A model generated the notes under the pieces. The model was not told where the DNA came from and searched no databases. It saw only the letters and a list, made by a program, of their open reading frames with translations. Below are positions 51,003 to 60,180 of a DNA stretch of 64,000 nt, piece by piece; the first letter of the stretch is position 1, and every line of letters starts with the position of its first letter. Position numbers and translations under genes: made by a program. This stretch comes from JBFLVU01 sp964589625 (GTDB lineage: Bacteria; Acidobacteriota; UBA4820; DSQY01): NCBI GenBank assembly GCA_964589625.1, contig CAZPSH010000006.1, positions 1 through 64,000 on the forward strand, written 5' to 3'.

Positions 51003-54000
51003 TTAGAAGGTCCAGCGAAGGGCGAGCCGGACCCGGCGCGCCACCTGGTGGCCGGTTTCCATCTTGAAGTAGTCGTACGTCTGAACGTTATCCGTGTTCA
51101 GCGTGTTGTAGGTCTGGTCCACGGACGTGGTGCGCTGCTCGTTGGTCACGTTGAAGATGTCGGCGCGCAGGGCCAGGTTGGACTTCCAGAGTTTGAAGGT
51201 GTACTGGGCGCCCAGGTCGAGTTGCCAGGTGTTGGGCATGCGACCGGCGGTGCCGCGCGGCGTGCAAAAGCCCTCGTTCACGCCGTAGGCGTCGTCGGCG
51301 CCGAGCTTGGAGATCGGACGGCCGCTCTGGAGGGTGAAGGAGCCGGACAGCTCGAGGGGGATGTTCTCGAAGAAGTACCCGCCGTAGACCTTCAGAACGT
51401 GGGTGCGGTCGTTGGGCAGCAGGCCGTAGCCGTTCTGAAGCAGGGAGGGGATGTCGTACTTGGAGGTGATGTTCGGGTCGAGCTGGCCGTTGTCGTTGGA
51501 GAAGAGGCCTTCGTAGTTGCCCTTCAGGCGGCTGAGCACGTATGAGCCCTGCAGCATCCAGTGGTTGCTGAAGCGCTTGTCGGCGGTCAGCTCGAGGGCC
51601 TTGTAGATGCGGGTGGGCTTGGGGAACTTGTAGCGGAACCCAGGGCGGCCCAGGGCGTCGGGAACCCACACGCCCGTCCACTTGTCGGGGTTCGTCACGA
51701 TGTAGGTCGAAGCGCCGTCCACCGAGATGTCCTCGATGGCCCGGCCCAGGGTGCGGTAGATGGCCCGGGCGCCCACCGAAAAGTCGGGGCGCACCTCGTA
51801 CTGGAAGCCGAGGATCGTCTCGTTGTTGTAGGAGCCCTTTAGGCTGCCACCGCCGGGACCGCCCGTGATCTGGGTGGGATAGAGGCCGTAGGTGCCGCTC
51901 CAGGCCTGGGGCACGGTGAGGGCGGGATCATAGAAGGTCAGGAAGTGGAAGTACTCGTCCGTCAGGGCGCGGATGGCCAGGTCGTTGGGGATGCGCTCGT
52001 AGTACTGGCCCCAGAAGCCGTAGAGCTTGCTCTTGCTGTTGTGGGCCACGTCCCACGTGAAGCCGATGCGGGGCGCCCACATGTCGTTGATGTTGACCTT
52101 GCGCGCCTTGCCGTTGGCCATGTCGGGGGAGGCGAAGGTGGAGGGCACGTTGATGGAGTTGTCGCCGCCCTCCATGTGGATCTGGTCGAGGCGGACGCCC
52201 ACCTTCAGCATGAAGTAGTCGGTGATGTTCCAGTTGTTCTGGGCCCAGTAGGCGTAGTACTTCTGGGTCGTCTCCTTGGACTGGTTGTTCATGAAGCCCT
52301 GGGCCCGGTAGTACATCTTCATCCGGTCACCGGCGTCGACGAGGCCGTTGCCGTTGTAGTCCCACCAGCGGGGGTCGAAACGGACCACCACGCCGCCGGG
52401 CGTCGTGCGGCCGAAGAAGGGGGAGCTGCTAACCACGTCGTGGAGGCCCGGGCCCGTGTAGTTGAAGTTGTAGTCGTACTGGATATCGTAGTACTGGAAG
52501 CCGTAGGACAGCTCGTGGCGGCCGTGGAAGTTGAAGAGGTGGGTGGCCTTGAAGCGGAGCTGGTCGTTGATGTCCTTGGTGTACTGGTAGCTGCGGCCGC
52601 CCAAAGAGGGCCCATAGCTGAGAAGGTTCAGGGACTGAGCGGGAGCCCACAGCTTATAGGGAAGTCCGTAGGGAGCATAGTCCGAATACAGGAACCAGTT
52701 GGCCGGATTGAGGGCCCCGCCGGTACCGGCGAGGTCCCAGTCCACGCCCGCCTGGCCCAGATTGGCCTGGGTGCTCACGTGCGGCGTCACCTGGTAGCCG
52801 GCGTAGGTGCCGGAACCGAAGCGGTAGTAATAGCCATAGCTGTTCATGGCCAGGGCGTTCTTCGGAACGGTCTCGTCCTTCGTGTGGCGGCGGGCCACGA
52901 CCATCTCGGTGAAGAACTTGGGCGTCCAGGTGGCGTTCCACTGGAGGCTCACGGCGTAGTTGTCGGTCTTGTCCTGAAAGGGGGACGCCGTGGGATTGAA
53001 GTTCGCGAGGTTGGCGAAGCGGTCCACCTTTTGGTTGTTGCCGAACCAGGAGAAGCCCAGCTTGTGGTTGGGGCTCACGTTCCAGGTCAGCTTCAGGGCG
53101 TACTGGGGGTCCTTCTCGGTGTTCTCGTACCCCGTGGGCGCGGCCCAGGAGTAGGAGGGGCGACCGTTGAGGAGGACGTTTTCGTCGCCGCCGTTGGCGG
53201 TGAAGGACTGCTCGGTCTTGTTGTAGTCGTAGGCCACGAAGAACCAGAGCTTGTCCTTGATGAAGTAGCCGCCCAGGCTACCGCCGATGTCGTACTGCTT
53301 GAAGGACTTGCGGAAGTTGACGATGGTGGGGTTCTTGAGCTTGCGCTCGGTGGCGCCCATTTCGTCGTCGAAGTAATACGCGAAGAGCGAGCCGTGAAAC
53401 TCGTTGCCGCCGCTCTTGGTGATGGAGTTGATGTTGCCGCCCATGAGGGCGCCGTACTCGGCGTCGAGACCGCCGGTCTTCACTTCGGTGGCCTCGATGA
53501 AGTCGAAGTTCAGCGCGGTCAGGTTGAGGGCGTCGCCCGAACCGGTCACGTCCACGCCGTTCACCGTGTAGGAGTTCTCGGGGCCCGACGCACCGCCGAT
53601 AGAGGGCGTGTCGGCCAGACCCGAGGACACGGCGCCGGGGGCCAGGAAGGCGATGCCGGCGGAGTTACGGGCCAGCGGGATGGAGCTGATCATGGTGTCG
53701 GAGATGTTGGCGCCGACTTCGGTCCGCTTGGTGTCGATCACCGGGGCCGCCGCCGTGACCACGATCTCCGTCTTGCCCTGGCTCAGCGTGAAGGGCAGGC
53801 TGATGGTCGTGCCCAGGGGGATATCGATGCCCTTGCGCACCACCGTGTTGTACCCGGGGGCCTCCACCTTCACCTGGTAGCCCTTGCCGACGGGCAGGAA
53901 CGGGATGACGTACTGACCGTTCGTGTCCGAGGCCGTCCCCATGAAGCCCTGCACGCTGGGACCGCTCACCTGAATGGTGGCCCCGATCACCGGCTGCCCA

Positions 54001-54113
54001 GCCTCATCCGTCACCTTGCCCTGCATGCCGCCGCCCTGCTGGGCGAACACGGCAAAGCCCGTGAGGCTGAGCGCCAACACGGCCAGGGCACCCCACTTGA
54101 GTGCTTTCCTCAT
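51003..54113 (-). CDS. TonB-dependent receptor with N-terminal carboxypeptidase-like domain (Oar-type)
   Basis: 1036 aa. Signal peptide (1-24), a CarboxypepD_reg-like beta-sandwich (about 28-112: GKVTDEAGQPVIGATIQVSG, DTNGQYVIPFLPVG), a plug domain (about 125-230, with NSYTVNGVDVTG and GGLDAEYGALMGG) and a long beta-barrel ending in aromatic RLALRWTF. Typical of the expanded Oar-like receptor family of Acidobacteriota. Imports or exports a large substrate at the outer membrane, powered by TonB. ATG at 54113 with GGAGGTGACC upstream. It has its own promoter and terminator, so is monocistronic. Confidence 0.93.
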   Translation of the reverse strand: MRKALKWGALAVLALSLTGFAVFAQQGGGMQGKVTDEAGQPVIGATIQVSGPSVQGFMGTASDTNGQYVIPFLPVGKGYQVKVEAPGYNTVVRKGIDIPLGTTISLPFTLSQGKTEIVVTAAAPVIDTKRTEVGANISDTMISSIPLARNSAGIAFLAPGAVSSGLADTPSIGGASGPENSYTVNGVDVTGSGDALNLTALNFDFIEATEVKTGGLDAEYGALMGGNINSITKSGGNEFHGSLFAYYFDDEMGATERKLKNPTIVNFRKSFKQYDIGGSLGGYFIKDKLWFFVAYDYNKTEQSFTANGGDENVLLNGRPSYSWAAPTGYENTEKDPQYALKLTWNVSPNHKLGFSWFGNNQKVDRFANLANFNPTASPFQDKTDNYAVSLQWNATWTPKFFTEMVVARRHTKDETVPKNALAMNSYGYYYRFGSGTYAGYQVTPHVSTQANLGQAGVDWDLAGTGGALNPANWFLYSDYAPYGLPYKLWAPAQSLNLLSYGPSLGGRSYQYTKDINDQLRFKATHLFNFHGRHELSYGFQYYDIQYDYNFNYTGPGLHDVVSSSPFFGRTTPGGVVVRFDPRWWDYNGNGLVDAGDRMKMYYRAQGFMNNQSKETTQKYYAYWAQNNWNITDYFMLKVGVRLDQIHMEGGDNSINVPSTFASPDMANGKARKVNINDMWAPRIGFTWDVAHNSKSKLYGFWGQYYERIPNDLAIRALTDEYFHFLTFYDPALTVPQAWSGTYGLYPTQITGGPGGGSLKGSYNNETILGFQYEVRPDFSVGARAIYRTLGRAIEDISVDGASTYIVTNPDKWTGVWVPDALGRPGFRYKFPKPTRIYKALELTADKRFSNHWMLQGSYVLSRLKGNYEGLFSNDNGQLDPNITSKYDIPSLLQNGYGLLPNDRTHVLKVYGGYFFENIPLELSGSFTLQSGRPISKLGADDAYGVNEGFCTPRGTAGRMPNTWQLDLGAQYTFKLWKSNLALRADIFNVTNEQRTTSVDQTYNTLNTDNVQTYDYFKMETGHQVARRVRLALRWTF

Positions 54114-54207
54114 ATGGTCACCTCCATAACCTCTGAAGTTTTCGAAACCTCCTAAAACTCAAGGACTTACCCTCCTCCGCATCACCTCCTTTCCTACCAA
54201 TGCCGCC

Positions 54208-54236
54208 AAGTTAATAGAAGAATTCCACCGTGTCAA
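54208..54236 (-). promoter_or_regulatory. Sigma-70 promoter of the TonB receptor gene
   Basis: TTGACA (54231-54236), 17-base spacer, TAACTT (54208-54213) on the minus strand; leaves a leader of about 95 bases before the start. Confidence 0.65.
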
Positions 54237-54337
54237 CCCCCTGTGTCCTTTCCGACACAATCGGGGAATATGGCCCAGAAAAAGGGGATCCCGGTACCCC
54301 GGGGTCCCCGACGAGTCCCAAAGGAGCCAGGCCTGGT

Positions 54338-55838
54338 TTAGAAGGTCCATTTCACGCCGAGGCGGGCGTTCCGGCTGCCCTGGCGGCCGGAGGTCTTGCC
54401 CCAATTGAGGTCCCGGCGCAGGTTTCCGCTCGTGACGTCGGAGAGGTAGTCGGGAGTCTGGTAGTAGGTCTGGTACTTGTAGATGAAATGGGCGCCCAGG
54501 ACCATGCCGAAGTCGAAGCGGTAGGAGCCCTGGATCTTGAGCTGGTGGCGGCGATCCTGGGGGAGCCAGCCGTACCGGTTGGCGTTGAGGATGACCTCGG
54601 GGATGTCGTAGGCGCTGGAGGCGCCGGGGTTGAGGCGGGCCACTGGTCGCCGGGGTTCATGATGATGTAGGAGATGCCGCCGTACGGGTCGATGTAGCCC
54701 ATGTCCTCGATTACCCGGCCCAGTTCGCGGAAGACGCCGCGGAAGCCGAAGGTCAGGTCGGGCTTGATCTCGTACTCCAATCCGGCCACGAGCTCGTCTG
54801 TGTACTGGTTCTTGACGCCGTCGAGGATGGTCGTGGGGATGGCGCCGTAGGTGGAGCGGTACCAGAGGCTCTTGGGGTATCCGCGGTACACGTCCTGGTA
54901 GGTGGCGTGGCCGGGATCCATGGAGTGCGCCATGGCGATGGGGAGGCGCTGGTAGAAGCGGCCCAGGTTGAGGAACATCTTGGAGCGGCCGTTCTTCATG
55001 AAGTCGTAGGAGATGCCCAGGCGCGGAGACCAGGAATCCAGGCACAACTGCTGCCCGCCGTTGCCGGGCTTGATCTCGTTCTTCTCGAAGCGCAGGCCGT
55101 AAGAAAGGGACAGGTTGTCGGTGACGGACCACTTGTCCTGGGCGAAGAGGGCCGTGTAGTAGCCCTTCTCGTTGTAATTGGGATTCTGGGCTCTCTGGAT
55201 GATCCAGTAGTAGTAGTCGCCGGGCCTCGGCGTGGCGGGGTTGAGGCTCGCGAGGTTGTACTGCACGTACCAGAGCTGGCCGCCCGTGGAGGCACCGTAC
55301 TCGGCGTCGAGGCCGCCGGTGGCCACATCCATCTCGCGGATGAAGTTGAAGTTCAGGTTCGTCCCGAAGGTCCCCGTGACGGGGTCCGTCGTGTTGAGCC
55401 CGTTCACCAGGAAGATGTTTTCCGAGCCGGTGGAGCCGGCCACGCCGGGGTTGCCGCCCATGCCGGATGTCACGACCGTGGGGGCCAGGTACAGGGTGTC
55501 CTGGTACTGGCGGCCGATGGGGATCCTCTCCATCTCTTCCTGGGTCAGGTTCGTGGAGATCTTGGTCTCCTTGAGGGAGACGGCGGACGGGCGGGCGGTG
55601 ACCGTCACTTCCTCCCCGCCGCTCGTGAGCGTCACTTCCAGGGTGATCGTGCTGCCCAGGCGGATGGTGACGTTGGACTGGATGATCTTGTTGAAGCCCA
55701 CGGCCTCCACGACCATGCGGTAGTCGTTGGCCGGGGGGAGGTGGGGGACGAGGAACTCGCCCTGCACGTTGGACGCCGTGCCGCGGGGACCCTGAAGGAA
55801 CTTGGACGTGGCTCCAGAGCGTATCTTGGGGCGGGCGG
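54338..55838 (-). pseudogene. Decayed TonB-dependent receptor paralogue
   Basis: Homologous in order to the adjacent receptor, but broken in three ways. The 5' end is missing: the carboxypeptidase-like domain starts mid-strand at about 55815, directly against the serS stop, without a signal peptide or start codon. The barrel is short: after GLDAEYGASTGG the frame jumps straight to late-barrel sequence (QLWYVQYNLASLNP), an apparent deletion of several hundred residues near 55270. A frameshift near 54640 moves NPGDQWP out of frame from ARLNPGASSAYDIPE; the second frame then continues to a normal barrel end KWTF. The largest intact piece is 54352-55767. Confidence 0.8.
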
Positions 55839-57125
55839 CTAGGACCCGTCAACCTCGATTGAGTCTTTTCCGCCACAGTAGGGGCGCAACACCCCGGGGA
55901 TGCCCACCGATCCGTCGGGTCTCTGGAATTGTTCGAGGAGGGCCACGAAGGTCCGCCCCACGGCCAACCCGGACCCGTTCAGGGTGTGGACGAGCCTGGG
56001 CTTCCCGCCCCCCGCGGGCCGGTAGCGGATGTTGGCCCTTCGCGCCTGGAATTCCTCGAAGTTCGAGCAGGAGGAGATCTCCCGGAAACAGCCCTGGGAG
56101 GGCAGCCAGACCTCCAGGTCGTACGTCTTCGCGGAGGAGAAGGACATGTCGCCCGCGCAGAGGAGAACCCTGCGGTAGTGGAGCCCCAGGGCCTCCAGGA
56201 CCGCCTCGGCGTGAGAGGTGAGGCGCTCCAGCTCGTCGTAGGACTCCTCCGGACGCGAGAACTTCACGAGTTCCACCTTGTGGAACTGGTGCTGGCGGAT
56301 CATACCCTTCACGTCCTTGCCGTAGGAGCCCGCCTCGGATCGGAAACAGGGCGTGAAGGCGCAGTAGGAGAGCGGCAGGTCCGCCTCCTCCAGGATTTCA
56401 TCCCGGTGCAGGTTGGTGACCGGGACTTCGGCCGTGGGGATGAGGTAAAAGTCCCCCCCGTCCACCTTGAACAGGTCGGCCTCGAACTTGGGGAGGTTCC
56501 CCGTTCCCACAAGGGCTTCCGGCCGGACGAGGTAGGGAGGGATCACCTCCGTGTACCCGTGGCGGTTGGCGTGAAGGTCGAGCATGAACGAGATGAGGGC
56601 CCTCTCCAGGAGGGCCCCCGCCCCCCGGTAGACCACGAAGCGGGAGCCCGACAGCTTGGCCGCCCTCTCGAAGTCGAGGATGCCCAGACGCACGCCGATC
56701 TCCTCGTGGGAGCGGATCGGGAAGTCCAGTCGCGGGGCCTCTCCCCACGTTTTCACCGCCACGTTGCCCGACTCGTCGGCCCCGTCGGGGACGGAGGCGT
56801 GCGGAACGTTGGGAATCCTCAGAAGCCGGCCCTGGATCTCCCCCTCGATCTCAAGGACACGCTTGTCCAGGGCCTGGATTTCGTCCCCTTGGGCCCGCGT
56901 TTCCGCCTGGAGGGCCGAGGTGTCCTCCCCCGATTTCTTCTGCTGTCCGATGCGGCGGCTCGCGTCGTTTCGGCGGGCCTTCAGGGCCTCCGCCCGCACG
57001 AGGATCTCCCGGCGGGCGGCGTCGAGTTCCAGGAGGGCGGCCACCTCTTCAGGCGCCACTCCCTTTCGGGCCAGGGCCGCCTGGAAGGCCTCGGGCGCGC
57101 TTCGGATGGCGTGCAGGTCCAGCAC
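55839..57125 (-). CDS. serS: Serine--tRNA ligase
   Basis: 428 aa. N-terminal coiled-coil arm (residues 27-100) and class II catalytic core: motif 2 FRSEAGSYGKDVKGMIRQHQFHKVEL, motif 3 HTLNGSGLAVGRTFVALLE. Charges tRNA-Ser. GTG start at 57125, one base after the pdxA stop, so translation is coupled. Followed directly by the receptor pseudogene. Confidence 0.98.
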   Translation of the reverse strand: MLDLHAIRSAPEAFQAALARKGVAPEEVAALLELDAARREILVRAEALKARRNDASRRIGQQKKSGEDTSALQAETRAQGDEIQALDKRVLEIEGEIQGRLLRIPNVPHASVPDGADESGNVAVKTWGEAPRLDFPIRSHEEIGVRLGILDFERAAKLSGSRFVVYRGAGALLERALISFMLDLHANRHGYTEVIPPYLVRPEALVGTGNLPKFEADLFKVDGGDFYLIPTAEVPVTNLHRDEILEEADLPLSYCAFTPCFRSEAGSYGKDVKGMIRQHQFHKVELVKFSRPEESYDELERLTSHAEAVLEALGLHYRRVLLCAGDMSFSSAKTYDLEVWLPSQGCFREISSCSNFEEFQARRANIRYRPAGGGKPRLVHTLNGSGLAVGRTFVALLEQFQRPDGSVGIPGVLRPYCGGKDSIEVDGS

Positions 57126-57126
57126 G

Positions 57127-58044
57127 TCAGCGCCTTCTCTTGAGGAGGTCGAGTCCGGTGAGGATCGCCCGGCGGAGGCTCTCCGGGTCCGCCTGCCCCG
57201 TGCCCGCGATGTCGAAGGCGGGGCCGTGGTCCGGGGACGTCCGGAGGAAGGGCAGGCCCAGGGTGCAGTTGACCGCGTGGCCCTGGCTCATCATCTTGGC
57301 CGGGATCATCCCCTGGTCGTGGTAAAGGGCCACGGCGATCTTGTCCGGACCGTCGGGCCGGAGGAAGAGGCTGTCGGCGGGCACCGGACCGTCCACGGCC
57401 ACGCCTTCGGCCAGCAGCGCCTCCACGGCGGGCTCCAGCACCTCCCGCTCCTCCCTTCCGAGGAGCCCTCCCTCTCCGGCGTGGGGATTGAGGCCCGCGA
57501 TACGGAAGCTCGGCCAGGCGTTGAGCTGGCGATTCCAGGCCGTGGCCAGACCCCGCACGAAGTCCACCAGGGCCTCCTTCGTCAAAACCGACGGCACGTC
57601 GCGCACGGGGATGTGGGTGGAGAAGAGGGCCACGGGCATGACCCCCGTGAAGAACACCATGTAGGTGCGGCAGTGGAAGGACTGGGCGAAGTACTCCGTG
57701 TGGCCCGAAAAGGGGATGCCGCAGCGCCGGATGGCCTCCTTGGAGACCGGGCCCGTTACCAAGAGGTCCGCCTCTTTGCGCTCCATCCTCCGGCACGCCT
57801 CCTCCAGCGTCAGGAGCGAGATCCTGCCGTTGTCGGGGTGGGGGCGCTTGTGGAACCGAAGCGCGGGCAGATCCACGTCGTCCCAGCGGACCCCCTCGGG
57901 TGCGCAGGCGACCGAGCGGAGCGGGCCGATGACGGTGATCTCGGCCGCCTGTTGAAGGTCCCCCGGCTGGAGGACGGACCAGAGGATCTCCGGACCGACC
58001 CCCCCGGGGTCTCCCGTCGTGATGAGCACCCGTGGACGCGTCAT
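57127..58044 (-). CDS. pdxA: 4-hydroxythreonine-4-phosphate dehydrogenase
   Basis: 305 aa. PdxA signatures: ITTGDPGGVGPEI, VTGPVSKEAIRRCGIPFSGHTE, GLNPHAGEGGLLGREE, ALYHDQGMIPAKM and the RTSPDHGPAFDIAG end. The metal-binding histidines in GHTE, NPHAGE and DHGPAFD are present. Oxidises 4-phosphohydroxythreonine in vitamin B6 synthesis. ATG at 58044 overlaps the hfq stop (ATGA). Confidence 0.97.
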   Translation of the reverse strand: MTRPRVLITTGDPGGVGPEILWSVLQPGDLQQAAEITVIGPLRSVACAPEGVRWDDVDLPALRFHKRPHPDNGRISLLTLEEACRRMERKEADLLVTGPVSKEAIRRCGIPFSGHTEYFAQSFHCRTYMVFFTGVMPVALFSTHIPVRDVPSVLTKEALVDFVRGLATAWNRQLNAWPSFRIAGLNPHAGEGGLLGREEREVLEPAVEALLAEGVAVDGPVPADSLFLRPDGPDKIAVALYHDQGMIPAKMMSQGHAVNCTLGLPFLRTSPDHGPAFDIAGTGQADPESLRRAILTGLDLLKRRR

Positions 58045-58388
58045 GCCTCTCGCTCCTTGTAGATGTACTTGATGGCGTGCTTGTAGACGAGGAGGTTGGG
58101 CTCGCTCAGGCGGTGGACCTTCAGGCAGTCGCGGTCGTACCACTCGATCCAGCCGTGGAGCTCCTCCCCGTCGTTCAGAACCACCACCACGGGGGTCTTG
58201 GAGCCCATCTGCTTGAGGTAGTAGAAATTCTCGGCGTTCGTCTGCTCCGGCGGAACTTGCTTGCGCCGCGCCGAGGAAAAGGTGCCGGCGGGGAGGCTAC
58301 CCCCCTCCTCCTCCTTCACTTCCCGGCCTTCGCGACGGTAGCTCTTGTAGTCGCGCAGATTGGGACGGATCAGCTTCCGGTCGGGCAT
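58041..58388 (-). CDS. hfq: Hfq-like RNA chaperone with N-terminal extension
   Basis: 115 aa. The Hfq Sm fold is the C-terminal half (about residues 49-113): NAENFYYLKQMGSKTPVVVVLNDGEELHGWIEWYD, and the Sm2 motif VYKHAI. The first about 48 residues are a basic and acidic extension (RREGREVKEEEGGS) absent from E. coli Hfq, which instead has a C-terminal tail. Mediates sRNA-mRNA pairing as a hexamer. It sits between ricT and pdxA, overlapping the latter. Confidence 0.85.
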   Translation of the reverse strand: MPDRKLIRPNLRDYKSYRREGREVKEEEGGSLPAGTFSSARRKQVPPEQTNAENFYYLKQMGSKTPVVVVLNDGEELHGWIEWYDRDCLKVHRLSEPNLLVYKHAIKYIYKEREA

Positions 58389-58405
58389 GGTCGGCTCCTG
58401 GGAGA

Positions 58406-59074
58406 TCACTCTTCCGGCGCGGCGGTCTGAGGACCCTTTTTTCCCTTTGGGCACTCGTAGCGGAGACAGCACATGAGCCGGCCGCAGCGCCCCGAGATCT
58501 TGGAGGGATTCAGGCTCAGACCCTGGTCCTTGGCCATGCGGATGGTGATCGGATAGAACTGCGAGAGGTGGGCGGAGCAGCAGAGGGGCCGCCCGCAGTG
58601 GCCGAACCCCCCAAGGAGCTTGGTCTCGTCCCGGACGCCCACTTGCCGCATTTCGATTCGGAGGTGGTACTGGTGCGCGAGGATTCGCACGAGTTCGCGG
58701 AAATCCACGCGGTTCTCGGCGGTGAACACGAAGAGGAGCCGGCTCTCGTCGAAGAGCATGTGGACCAGGACCACCTTCATTTCGAGGCGTAGGGTCCGGA
58801 CCTGGTCCCTGCAGAAGATGAGGGCCTCGCGCTCGATCTGACGGTGCCGCTGCCGGCGTTTCGCGTCCTCCTCTGTGGCCGGCCGGATCACCGTTAGGAT
58901 CTGGCCGGGAGGCAGGCTGGACTCGAGGAAATTCCTCGATTCGAGCACTTCCGCGAGGGCGGGCCCGTATTCGGTCTGGACGATGCAGGGGGATCGCCGG
59001 ACGAGGGGCGGCCCCTCGTGTCGGCCAAAGGCCGGCCTGGCCTGGTTTTCGAGCTGCAACTGGTACACGGCCAT
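58406..59074 (-). CDS. ricT: PSP1-domain protein, RicT/YaaT family
   Basis: 222 aa. The PSP1 C-terminal domain is preceded by a region with paired cysteine motifs GHCGRPLCC and GRCGRLMCCLRYE, the cysteines that bind [4Fe-4S] clusters in the RicAFT complex of Bacillus, which steers RNase Y and mRNA maturation. N-terminal part covers VYQLQLENQARPAFGRHE. Neighbour of hfq, supporting an RNA-metabolism role. No ricA or ricF homologue is visible in the window. Confidence 0.85.
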   Translation of the reverse strand: MAVYQLQLENQARPAFGRHEGPPLVRRSPCIVQTEYGPALAEVLESRNFLESSLPPGQILTVIRPATEEDAKRRQRHRQIEREALIFCRDQVRTLRLEMKVVLVHMLFDESRLLFVFTAENRVDFRELVRILAHQYHLRIEMRQVGVRDETKLLGGFGHCGRPLCCSAHLSQFYPITIRMAKDQGLSLNPSKISGRCGRLMCCLRYECPKGKKGPQTAAPEE

Positions 59075-59202
59075 TCGGGTCCAACCCCCCTGACAGGGGC
59101 ACCATAGGTCAGCCGGGGGGCCAAGTCAAGGTCCGCGGGGCGCGCGGCCGGCGCCCATGGCGCGCAGGCCCGGGGCCGCGTCCGTTCCGGGCGGACCGCT
59201 CC

Positions 59203-60180
59203 TCACCCTCCCTTGCGGATGCCGGCCTCCACGGCCTCGGAGTAGGCCCCCATGGCCCTGAACTTTTCGTAGCGGCCCCGGAGAAGCTCTTCCGTGGACA
59301 GGGCCTCCAGCTCCCCGATCTGGGCCTCGAGGAGCGCGTCCAGGCGGGCGTAGACGGTCGGCGGGTCCACCGGAGCGCCCCCGGGGGGCTCCTCCACGAT
59401 GGCGTCGATGAGCCCGAGACCCTTCAGGTCCTGGGCCGTCAGCTTGAGGGCCGACGCCGCGGTCTCCGCTTGGACGGCGTCCTTCCACAAGATCGCCGCG
59501 CACCCTTCCGGGGAGATGACCGAGTAGATGGCGTACTGGAGCATGTTGACACGGTCCCCGACGCCAAGGGCCAGCGCCCCCCCGCTTCCGCCCTCCCCGG
59601 TCACCGTCACCACGATGGGCACCCGCAAGAGGGCCATGGCCTTCAAGTTGACGGCGATGGCCTCGGCCTGTCCGCGCTCCTCCGCGTCCAGACCGGGGTA
59701 GGCTCCCGGAGTGTCAATGAAGGTGAGAATGGGCATCCGGAATTTCTCCGCCATCCGCATGATGCGGAGGGACTTTCGGTACCCCTCGGGCCGGGGCATC
59801 CCGAAGTTGCGGTGGATCTTCTGTTTGGTGTCCCGCCCTTTCTGGTGGCCGATGACCGCCACCGTTCTTCCATGAAAGCGCGCCAGGCCGGCCACGATGG
59901 CCGGGTCGTCGGCGTAGCCCCTGTCCCCGTGGAGTTCCACGAAGTCCGTGAAGAGCGCTTGTACGTAGTCCAGGGTATAGGGCCTGTGGGCGTGCCTGGC
60001 CACCTGGACCACCTGCCAGGGAGTGAGCTTGGCGTAGGTATCGCGCCGGAGTTTCTCCAGTTTCTTCTGGAGGGCGGCCAGCTCCTTTTCGCGCCTCTTC
60101 TCGTCCCCGAAGAGGCCCAGGTTCTCGATCTGCGCCTCGAGTTCCAGGATGGGGCGCTCGAACTCCCGGGGGTCCTTCAT
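59203..60180 (-). CDS. accA: Acetyl-CoA carboxylase carboxyltransferase subunit alpha
   Basis: 325 aa, about E. coli length. N-terminal coiled segment, then the crotonase-fold domain with HGDRGYADDPAIV, FGMPRPEGYRKSLRIM, FIDTPGAYPGLDAEERGQAEAI, EGGSGGALA and the PEGCAAILWKD region. With AccD it transfers CO2 from carboxybiotin to acetyl-CoA, the first step of fatty-acid synthesis. ATG at 60180 overlaps the dnaE stop (ATGA). Confidence 0.97.
   Translation of the reverse strand: MKDPREFERPILELEAQIENLGLFGDEKRREKELAALQKKLEKLRRDTYAKLTPWQVVQVARHAHRPYTLDYVQALFTDFVELHGDRGYADDPAIVAGLARFHGRTVAVIGHQKGRDTKQKIHRNFGMPRPEGYRKSLRIMRMAEKFRMPILTFIDTPGAYPGLDAEERGQAEAIAVNLKAMALLRVPIVVTVTGEGGSGGALALGVGDRVNMLQYAIYSVISPEGCAAILWKDAVQAETAASALKLTAQDLKGLGLIDAIVEEPPGGAPVDPPTVYARLDALLEAQIGELEALSTEELLRGRYEKFRAMGAYSEAVEAGIRKGG

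Noticed and set aside
51945..54155. 736-residue open frame on the plus strand opposite the TonB receptor
   Set aside because: Antisense shadow of a well-conserved receptor gene; no start site or homology.
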